Shown piece after piece: positions 1 through 5,107 of a stretch of DNA of 6,779 bases (positions within the stretch are counted from its first letter, which is position 1; each line of letters opens with the position of its first letter). The stretch spans positions 1 through 6,779 of the forward strand of contig CAZLVZ010000027.1 of NCBI GenBank assembly GCA_964563465.1. The letters are read 5' to 3'. This DNA is from JAYENY01 sp964563465 (lineage in GTDB: Bacteria; Patescibacteriota; Minisyncoccia; Minisyncoccales; PEYH01). The notes under the pieces were generated by a model, which did not search any database, had not been told where the DNA came from, and saw only the letters and a list, made by a program, of their open reading frames with translations. Made by a program: the position numbers and the translations under genes.

Positions 1-70
1 AGATGATTCCTCAAAAACTAAAACGATTAGCATAAATAGTGTTGGTCTTATTACTTCAACAAGTAATTAA
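1..70 (+). CDS. C-terminal fragment of a GspH/FimT-like minor pilin (5' end outside window)
   Basis: An open frame enters the window and stops at TAA 68-70; the first whole codon is at position 2. The visible tail reads DDSSKTKTISINSVGLITSTSN. The pattern of a basic/Thr stretch, then 'ISIN-SVGLI' and a few polar residues, resembles the last beta strand of GspH/FimT pseudopilins, where a 'vn..Grv' strand ends the protein. The stop is 18 bases before the next pilin-like start, and this protein would be the first of four pilin-like genes in H-I-J-K order. Only 22 residues are visible, so the family call rests mainly on context; another type IV pilin-like protein is possible. Confidence 0.6.
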   Translation, partial: DDSSKTKTISINSVGLITSTSN

Positions 71-88
71 TTCAATAATAAATTATTA

Positions 89-571
89 ATGACTACTTCT
101 AAGGGTTTTACTCTAATTGAATTATTGATTGCTATCTCTGTTATAAGTGTTGGTATAGCTGGCGCTCTTGTTTCTATGCAACAAAGTATTCCAGCTCTTG
201 ACTTTGCTAATTCTCGTTTCACCGCTTCTCTTTTGGCCCAAGAAGGCGTTGAAATTATAAAAAATATTAGAGATACTAATTTGTTGCATAACACTATATG
301 GAATGATAGTCTTTCTATTGATGGTGATTACGAGGTTGAATACACAATTCCTCATATATCAATTTATGCCGATAGTTATCTTGTAAAAAATGAACATAAT
401 TTTTATAATCATATGTTAGGCGATGATACTAAATTTAAAAGAAAAATCCAGATTACTAATATTTCTTCTGACAAAATAGAATTAGAAATAATCGTATATT
501 GGAGGAAAAGGGGAGGCGGGGAACACGAACTTATTTTAAAACAACATATTTATAATTGGCTAGACAGATAA
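89..571 (+). CDS. Type IV pilus / type II secretion minor pilin, PilV/GspI-like
   Basis: A 160-residue prepilin-like protein. The leader MTTSKG ends in a prepilin peptidase site, G6|F7, followed by FTLIELLIAISVISVGIAGA. This gives the conserved Glu at mature position 5 (E11) and one hydrophobic helix at about 7-29 for membrane insertion and filament packing. Residues 49-66 contain LAQEGVEIIKNIRDTNLL, a pattern I associate with PilV-like proteins of Parcubacteria. The remainder is a short beta-rich globular domain ending in YNWLDR, with no cysteines. It lies between a GspH-like fragment and a PilW/GspJ-like gene, which supports a minor pilin at the filament tip, cleaved by PilD and assembled in the cytoplasmic membrane. 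The region before the ATG is almost pure A/T with no Shine-Dalgarno sequence; the start is chosen because it gives a standard short prepilin leader. The split between PilV and GspI is family-level only. Confidence 0.85.
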   Translation: MTTSKGFTLIELLIAISVISVGIAGALVSMQQSIPALDFANSRFTASLLAQEGVEIIKNIRDTNLLHNTIWNDSLSIDGDYEVEYTIPHISIYADSYLVKNEHNFYNHMLGDDTKFKRKIQITNISSDKIELEIIVYWRKRGGGEHELILKQHIYNWLDR

Positions 572-605
572 GAGTATCTGTTGGTGTTTTCTCACTTGTC
601 CCCAC

Positions 606-623
606 TCTCCCCAGTAGAGGAGA
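606..623 (+). promoter_or_regulatory. Small stem-loop with C-rich 5' arm and AGGAG-like 3' arm in the PilV-PilW spacer
   Basis: In the 82-base gap, TCTCC (606-610) is exactly complementary to GGAGA (619-623), with an 8-base loop. The 3' arm contains GAGGAG (617-622), the only Shine-Dalgarno-like sequence in the gap. It lies about 31 bases before the ATG at 654, too far for normal ribosome placement. The stem is short, so a regulatory role is speculative. The rest of the gap is a T/C-rich stretch (about 585-612) and an A-rich stretch (621-653). Confidence 0.2.
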
Positions 624-653
624 AAGAAACAATCAATAATAAACGGCAAATCA

Positions 654-1199
654 ATGATTAACAATAAACGATTTAAAAACAAAGGATTTACTCTTGTAGA
701 GGTTCTTGTGGCAGCTACTATTTTTGGAATTTTGATGGTCGCAGTTACTGGTCTTTTCATTTCTACGTTGCGCATAGAGAAAAATGTTCTTGGTTCTAAA
801 AAGGTTTTGGGACAAATAAATTATGCTACAGAATATATGAGTCGAGCGTTAAGAATGGCAAGCAAAGATAAAGTTGGCACATGTATAGCTAGTGGGTCAA
901 ATTATGAGAGCGTCTCTATAAACGAAATTAAATTTATTAATACTTTACAAAACAGAAATTGCCAGAGTTTCTTTTTGAACAACAATCAAATTCAATACGA
1001 AACGAGTCCAGGGATTATTGTTGCGTTGACTTCTCCGGATATAACCGTAGAAAATCTAAAGTTTGAAGTTTCAGGAGAAATTCAGGGAGACAGCTTGCAA
1101 CCATTAGTAACTATGTATATAGAAGCGCACGCAGAAAATGGACCCACTCTAAAAGTCCAAACTAGCGTTTCCCAAAGAAATCTAGATATAAATTATTAA
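654..1199 (+). CDS. Type IV pilus / type II secretion minor pilin, PilW/GspJ-like
   Basis: A 181-residue prepilin-like protein. The basic leader MINNKRFKNKG is followed by a cleavage site G11|F12 and FTLVEVLVAATIFGILMVAV, with Glu at mature position 5 (E16) and a hydrophobic helix at about 12-37. Residues 55-70 (INYATEYMSRALRMAS) match the amphipathic region after the helix in PilW/GspJ-type proteins. The C-terminus, 166-178 (LKVQTSVSQRNLD), has the 'lQTtVSqRnld' ending common in this group. Two cysteines (C77, C103) could form a disulfide. It would be processed by prepilin peptidase and join the tip complex with the flanking pilins. ATG 654 is the only usable in-frame start, because a stop lies at 615-617 and no ATG, GTG or TTG intervenes. 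There is no Shine-Dalgarno at normal distance. PilW versus GspJ cannot be separated here. Confidence 0.85.
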   Translation: MINNKRFKNKGFTLVEVLVAATIFGILMVAVTGLFISTLRIEKNVLGSKKVLGQINYATEYMSRALRMASKDKVGTCIASGSNYESVSINEIKFINTLQNRNCQSFFLNNNQIQYETSPGIIVALTSPDITVENLKFEVSGEIQGDSLQPLVTMYIEAHAENGPTLKVQTSVSQRNLDINY

Positions 1200-1243
1200 T
1201 AATAAATTATGCCCCTGCCTCCACCCTCTCTAACAAGAAGAAT

Positions 1244-1248
1244 AGGAG
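1244..1248 (+). promoter_or_regulatory. Shine-Dalgarno AGGAG for the PilX-like gene
   Basis: AGGAG at 1244-1248 lies 12 bases before the ATG at 1261, slightly long but usable. It is the clearest ribosome-binding site in the pilin cluster; the PilV-like gene has none and the PilW-like gene has only a distant one. It follows a C-rich stretch (1212-1230). Confidence 0.55.
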
Positions 1249-1260
1249 CGGAAAAGACTA

Positions 1261-1728
1261 ATGATTAAGCATAACCACAAAAAAGGCGCTATACTTTACT
1301 TTACTATTATTATAATGTCTATTCTTATGGCAGCGGTTTTTAGTATTACTTCAATTGTTTTAGTACAAATCAAGAATATTAAAGAAGCAGGAGATTCGGT
1401 TCTTGCGTTTTATGCAGCAGATACGGGAATAGAAAAAGCGTTATATGACATACTAAATAAGGCTGAATATCTGAACACGTTCTATGATTCGGAATTTGAA
1501 ATATTAATAGACGGTGATTCCTATAAGTGTGATGTGAAAATTACCCAACCATTATTGTCTAAACCCTTTGGCGATTATCCTTCTGAAACATCTATTGAGC
1601 CCTCTGCTGATTGCGACGGACAATATTATTGTATTAAATCTATCGGCATTTATCGCAATATAAAAAGAGCGATTGAGGTTAAGGGACAAAGGCCTAGTAT
1701 TGATGTTCCTCCTCCGTTTTCTCAGTGA
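1261..1728 (+). CDS. PilX/GspK-like minor pilin
   Basis: A 155-residue protein with the PilX N-terminal pattern. The basic leader MIKHNHKKG is followed by A10 and the hydrophobic helix ILYFTIIIMSILMAAVFSIT (11-30), continuing to about residue 36. The predicted cleavage G9|A10 leaves Phe rather than Glu at mature position 5. Loss of this Glu is characteristic of GspK-class tip pilins and frequent in PilX-like proteins. Residues 51-64 (YAADTGIEKALYDI) are the typical 'AAdaGiE.aly' segment after the helix. Residues 125-141 (IKSIGIYRNIKRAIEVK) form the usual 'S.G.y.n.kRaiev' strand. Cysteines C90, C118 and C124 may form a disulfide in the globular part. The C-terminus is proline-rich (VPPPFSQ) and ends at TGA, the only TGA stop in the window. 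As last of the four pilins it probably caps the tip complex. The start follows an AGGAG. Confidence 0.82.
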   Translation: MIKHNHKKGAILYFTIIIMSILMAAVFSITSIVLVQIKNIKEAGDSVLAFYAADTGIEKALYDILNKAEYLNTFYDSEFEILIDGDSYKCDVKITQPLLSKPFGDYPSETSIEPSADCDGQYYCIKSIGIYRNIKRAIEVKGQRPSIDVPPPFSQ

Positions 1729-1735
1729 CTGGAAG

Positions 1736-1803
1736 TTCTTCTTCCCCTAGAGCTCCCCTCCCGTCGTTCCCGTTCTAAAAGTTCTCGTCCTCGCTCTCTC
1801 TAA
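1736..1803 (+). other. C/T-rich, G-poor tract between the pilin cluster and ligA
   Basis: Almost all bases from 1736 to 1800 are C or T, with runs such as TTCCCCTAG, CTCCCCTCCC and CTCTCTCT, in a window where genes are strongly A/T-rich. A C-over-G stretch like this resembles a Rho-utilisation (rut) region, which would allow Rho-dependent termination after the pilins; no intrinsic terminator hairpin with a T-run is visible in the gap. It could also be read as an in-frame extension of the PilX-like frame past its TGA. Function is inferred from composition only. Confidence 0.3.
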
Positions 1804-1818
1804 TAGGAATGGCGAGGG
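1788..1818 (+). promoter_or_regulatory. ligA: Stem-loop covering the ligA Shine-Dalgarno
   Basis: CCTCGC (1789-1794) is complementary to GCGAGG (1812-1817). T-G wobble pairs at 1788/1818 and 1795/1811 extend the stem to eight pairs around a loop of about 15 bases. The 3' arm contains GAGGG (1814-1818), the best Shine-Dalgarno for the ligA ATG at 1829 (10-base spacing). The fold could therefore limit LigA translation. The pairing is visible; a regulatory effect is inference. Confidence 0.3.
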
Positions 1819-1828
1819 CGAATAAAAA

Positions 1829-3868
1829 ATGAACAAACGAGCAGCGAAAAACAGAATAGAAAAACTCAAAAAGGTGATTAACTATCACCGTTATTTATAT
1901 CATGTTCTAGATAAGCAAAAAATTTCTGATGCTGTTTTTGACTCTTTAAAGCACGAGCTTAAATCTCTTGAAGATTGTTATCCGGAATTTGTTACTATAG
2001 ATTCGCCAACTCAAAGAGTAGGGGGTGAGCCATTAGATAAATTTCAAAAAGTGAAACATCGTATTCCAATGCTCTCTATTGAAGATATTTTTGAAAAAAA
2101 AGAGCTGGAAAAGTGGCAAAACTATTTAAAAAGATTAGATCCTTCCGCAGATTTTGAGTATTTTTGTGAGTTTAAAATTGATGGATTTGCAGTTGCTTTA
2201 ATATATGAAAATGGAATTTTAGTTAAGGCCGTAACTAGGGGAGACGGAAAGATAGGAGAAAACGTAACACAAAATATAAGGACAATTGAAAGTATTCCTT
2301 TGCAGCTTCGATTATATAAACCTTTGTCGAATAAAGGACTTGAAAAACAGCTAAAAAGGATGATAGAAAATGGTAGAGTCGAGATTAGGGGAGAGGTATA
2401 TATGGATAAAACTGTTTTTGAAAAAATAAATAGACAAAGGGCTAAAAATAAAGAGAAACTGTATTCTAATCCTAGAAATTTAGCAGCTGGCTCTATTCGA
2501 CAACTTGACCCCAAGTTAGCTAGTTCAAGAAATTTAAAGTTTTTAGCATACGATATACCATCCGATACGGCTACCGATATGGGTATATTGACGCATTTTC
2601 AGAAACACGAAGTATGTGCTTGCCTAGGCTTTAATATAGAAAAAGGGAAAATTTGTGATAATATAGATAAAATTATAGGTTTTTGGAGAAAAGCCCAAGA
2701 AAAGAGAAGCACTTTGTCATTTCAAGTTGATGGAGTAGTTATCTTGGTAAACAATAACATTTGTTTTGACAAACTAGGCATTGTTGGCAAAAGTCCTAGA
2801 GGAGTTCGCGCTTTCAAATTTCAATCAAAACAAGCAACCACTGAAATTCGGGACATTCAGGTTCAGATTGGCAGAACAGGAGCAATTACTCCAGTAGCTA
2901 TATTAAAACCAGTCAAAATAGATGGAGCGACCATTACTAGGGCAACCCTTCATAACGAGGATGAAATTAAGCGATTAGGAGTTAAAATAGGTGATACAGT
3001 TATTATTGAAAGAGCTGGCGATGTTATCCCTGCAGTAGTTAAATCATTAAAAGATCTGCGAGATGGCAAAGAAAAAGAATTTTATTTTCCGAAAAAATGT
3101 CCAGTTTGCAATACGCAATTAATTAAATCTGCAAAAGGAATAATTTGGAGATGCCCCAATGTAGTTTGCCCTGCTAGAGAAATAGAATTTTTGGAACATT
3201 TTGTTTCCAAAAAAAGCTTTAATATTCAAGGATTAGGCCCTAAAATCATCAAACAATTAGTAGCTCAAGGACTGATAGTCAAGCCAGCAGACATATTTAA
3301 TTTAGAAGAAAAAGACATTATTTCTTTAGAAAGATTTGCACAGAAGTCAGCAATTAATCTAGTAAAAGAAATACAAAATACAAAAAATATTTTTTTAGAT
3401 CGGTTTATCTATGCTTTGGGAATTCGTCACGTAGGAGAAGAGACAGCTATTGACTTAGCTAAACGATTTAAAAGCATAGATAATTTGAAAAAAGTTTCTA
3501 TTGAAACGATAGAAGACATGCCTGATGTCGGAATTATAGTAGCTAAAAGTATCTATGAATGGTTTAGAGAAAAAAGAAATATTGATTTTCTTAAACAGCT
3601 TGAAAAAGCGGGTATCAATATATTATCTCATCTAAAAACAAAGAATAAATTATTAAACAAAAGCTTCGCGGTGACTGGGACGCTTGAGACAATGTCGCGC
3701 GAAACAGTTCAAAAACGTATTCGAGAGTTAGGCGGAAATAATAGGAGTTCATTAAGTAAAAATATTGATTTTCTTGTTGTGGGCAGAGAGCCGGGAAGTA
3801 AGCTAAAAAAAGCAAAAAAGTTAGGTATAAAAGTTATAACTGAAAGAGAATTTTTAGAACTTTTATAA
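1829..3868 (+). CDS. ligA: NAD-dependent DNA ligase LigA
   Basis: This 679-residue protein, the usual LigA length, seals nicks during replication and repair, using NAD+ to adenylate its active-site lysine. Domain Ia (1-70) has the NMN-binding pattern with Y19, Y22, Y24, D34 and D38. The adenylation domain has the catalytic motif FKIDG (nucleophile K116), TRGDG (136-140), RGE (187-189), NPRNLAAGSIRQLDP (214-228), DGVVI (301-305) and FKF (329-331, K330). The OB fold follows with GRTGAITPVA (348-357) and RATLHNEDEI (371-380). Then come a four-cysteine zinc finger (C424, C427, C442, C447), helix-hairpin-helix repeats (about 465-580) and a C-terminal BRCT domain (about 608-679; FAVTGTL, GSKLKKAKKLGIKVI). 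Oddities: the lysine usually following DGVVI is Leu (L306), and the usual MLSL-DNAF-like motif is MLSIEDIF (81-88). The frame is intact and most key residues are kept, so it is probably the functional housekeeping ligase. Start chosen by full domain Ia and GAGGG upstream. Confidence 0.97.
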   Translation: MNKRAAKNRIEKLKKVINYHRYLYHVLDKQKISDAVFDSLKHELKSLEDCYPEFVTIDSPTQRVGGEPLDKFQKVKHRIPMLSIEDIFEKKELEKWQNYLKRLDPSADFEYFCEFKIDGFAVALIYENGILVKAVTRGDGKIGENVTQNIRTIESIPLQLRLYKPLSNKGLEKQLKRMIENGRVEIRGEVYMDKTVFEKINRQRAKNKEKLYSNPRNLAAGSIRQLDPKLASSRNLKFLAYDIPSDTATDMGILTHFQKHEVCACLGFNIEKGKICDNIDKIIGFWRKAQEKRSTLSFQVDGVVILVNNNICFDKLGIVGKSPRGVRAFKFQSKQATTEIRDIQVQIGRTGAITPVAILKPVKIDGATITRATLHNEDEIKRLGVKIGDTVIIERAGDVIPAVVKSLKDLRDGKEKEFYFPKKCPVCNTQLIKSAKGIIWRCPNVVCPAREIEFLEHFVSKKSFNIQGLGPKIIKQLVAQGLIVKPADIFNLEEKDIISLERFAQKSAINLVKEIQNTKNIFLDRFIYALGIRHVGEETAIDLAKRFKSIDNLKKVSIETIEDMPDVGIIVAKSIYEWFREKRNIDFLKQLEKAGINILSHLKTKNKLLNKSFAVTGTLETMSRETVQKRIRELGGNNRSSLSKNIDFLVVGREPGSKLKKAKKLGIKVITEREFLELL

Positions 3869-3874
3869 TCATAT

Positions 3875-4975
3875 ATGTTTAATCATTTTAAAAAATTTGA
3901 TTGGTCTTTAATCGCATCAGCTGTGATTATATCAGGCATGGGTCTTTTATCTATATATAGCTCCAGTCTGGGCAAGGGAGGAAATTTTTTAAATTTTAAA
4001 AAACAAGTGATTTTTTTGGGGATTGGCATCCTGTCAATGATTGTTATTTCTTTTTTTGACTATCGAAATTTTAAAGAAAATTCTTATTTAATTCTTATTC
4101 TGTACTCTTTATGTTTACTGGCTTTGGGTGGCTTATTACTATTTGCTGATCCAATTAGGGGAGTGAGGAGTTGGTATAAGATTGGGTCAATCTCTCTCTC
4201 CCCAGTAGAGTTCACAAAAGTTATTTTAATAATTATTCTAGCTAAATATTTTTCTGCCCGACATATAGAAATGTATAGATTTTATCACATTATTCTTTCT
4301 GGTTTTTATGTTATTTTACCTGCTTTCTTGGTCTACCTTCAGCCCGACTTAGGGTCGGCGATTGTCTTAATTTTATTATGGGCAGGAATTTTAATTGTTT
4401 CTGGCATACGTTTAAAACATTTTTTAATTTTAGGATTTTGTGGCATTCTCTTGTTTTGTTTTTCGTGGAGCTTTTTGCTTAAGGATTATCAAAAAGAGAG
4501 AATTATTAGTTTTGTTACTCCCGAATACGAGCCGTTAGACATAGGATGGAGCCAAAAACAAGCAAAGATTGCCATCGGCAACGGGGGTATTCTTGGGAAA
4601 GGGATTGCTAATGGATCCCAAACTCAATACGGTTTCTTAACCGAACCGCAAACCGATTTTATTTTCTCTGCCATTGCTGAAGAATTTGGATTTTTGGCTA
4701 TTACTATTCTTTCTTTTCTATTTTTATTTTTTTTCTGGCGGCTTATTAGAATAGCTCTATATGTTAACAATAATTTCTCTCGACTTTTTATTTTTGGAGT
4801 TGGCATTATTATCGTAGCTCATTTTTTTATTAATATTGGTAGCAATATCGGATTTTTGCCAGTTATAGGCATTCCCTTACCATTTGTAAGTTATGGTGGT
4901 TCATCTTTACTAGCTCTTTTTATCTCTTTGGGCGTCATTCAGAATATGAAAATCAACAGTTTAAATAGTCAATAA
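3875..4975 (+). CDS. rodA: RodA, SEDS-family peptidoglycan glycosyltransferase
   Basis: A 366-residue polytopic membrane protein with about ten hydrophobic segments, matching the usual RodA size. RodA polymerises glycan strands from lipid II in the elongation machinery, paired with a class B penicillin-binding protein. The N-terminal KFDWSLI is RodA-like. Visible SEDS motifs are RGVRSWYKIGSISLSPVEFTK (95-115, given here as R95-W100 and S105-K115 key region), QPDLGSA (156-162), YQKERIISFVTPE (205-217), GWSQKQAKIAIGNGGILGKG (224-243), TEPQTDFIFSAIAEEFG (256-272) and GFLPVIGIPLPFVSYGGSS (326-344). D261 in TDFIF aligns with the extracellular catalytic Asp of E. coli RodA (about position 262). RodA is preferred over FtsW because of the FDW start, the TDFIF loop and IPLPFVSYGGSS. 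Only six bases separate it from ligA, in the same frame and without a Shine-Dalgarno, suggesting translational coupling. A terminator follows 36 bases after its stop. Confidence 0.93.
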   Translation: MFNHFKKFDWSLIASAVIISGMGLLSIYSSSLGKGGNFLNFKKQVIFLGIGILSMIVISFFDYRNFKENSYLILILYSLCLLALGGLLLFADPIRGVRSWYKIGSISLSPVEFTKVILIIILAKYFSARHIEMYRFYHIILSGFYVILPAFLVYLQPDLGSAIVLILLWAGILIVSGIRLKHFLILGFCGILLFCFSWSFLLKDYQKERIISFVTPEYEPLDIGWSQKQAKIAIGNGGILGKGIANGSQTQYGFLTEPQTDFIFSAIAEEFGFLAITILSFLFLFFFWRLIRIALYVNNNFSRLFIFGVGIIIVAHFFINIGSNIGFLPVIGIPLPFVSYGGSSLLALFISLGVIQNMKINSLNSQ

Positions 4976-4998
4976 TCAGCGATAAATAATTAGTTTAG

Positions 4999-5007
4999 TT
5001 ATCCACA
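4999..5007 (+). promoter_or_regulatory. Perfect DnaA-box sequence TTATCCACA
   Basis: TTATCCACA matches the high-affinity DnaA box consensus exactly. It stands alone between rodA and its terminator. A partial copy on the other strand (TTATCCAAT as complement of 5085-5093) lies 78 bases downstream. A single nonamer can arise by chance in AT-rich DNA, and no dnaA, dnaN or rpmH gene is near, so origin function is not supported; DnaA-dependent regulation or titration is possible. Confidence 0.25.
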
Positions 5008-5011
5008 CTTT

Positions 5012-5036
5012 GACCCTTGACCAAGGGTCTTTTTAT
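5012..5036 (+). terminator. Intrinsic terminator after rodA
   Basis: GACCCTTG (5012-5019) and CAAGGGTC (5022-5029) are perfect reverse complements around a two-base AC centre, so in practice a seven-pair stem with a GACC tetraloop. TTTTTATT follows directly (5030-5037). This is a classic Rho-independent terminator for + strand transcription, 36 bases after the rodA stop. It separates the ligA-rodA unit from the downstream fibre gene. Confidence 0.88.
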
Positions 5037-5066
5037 TGGGAAAATAAACATACGATACGCTATAAA
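5036..5066 (+). promoter_or_regulatory. Weak candidate promoter for the fibre gene
   Basis: TTGGGA (5036-5041) and TATAAA (5061-5066) resemble -35 and -10 boxes with a 19-base spacer, longer than ideal. TATATT (5081-5086) is an alternative -10 without a good -35. A promoter is expected here because a strong terminator lies immediately upstream and a long gene starts at 5108. The boxes are only approximate. Confidence 0.25.
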
Positions 5067-5107
5067 ACAACAAAAAATAGTATATTGGATAACCACTAAG
5101 ACCGATA

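Noticed and set aside
67..775. Minus-strand frames across the pilin genes (67-294, 122-355, 560-775)
   Set aside because: All overlap clear prepilin genes on the + strand, have no ribosome-binding support and no recognisable domains.
1726..1728. TGA read as glycine (code 25, as in Absconditabacteria/Gracilibacteria)
   Set aside because: ligA, rodA and the fibre frame contain many glycines but no in-frame TGA, and the PilX-like protein already has a natural family length at this stop.
2122..2514. Open frame of 130 codons on the minus strand within ligA
   Set aside because: It is antisense to the highly conserved adenylation domain of LigA and its translation has no recognisable family pattern; it is a shadow of the real gene.
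3875..4975. FtsW instead of RodA
   Set aside because: The FDW start, the TDFIFSAIAEE loop, the IPLPFVSYGGSS ending and the length fit RodA better; no division-cluster genes are adjacent.
4976..5107. Replication origin based on the DnaA box
   Set aside because: Only one perfect box, no box cluster, no clear unwinding region and no dnaA/dnaN/rpmH genes nearby.
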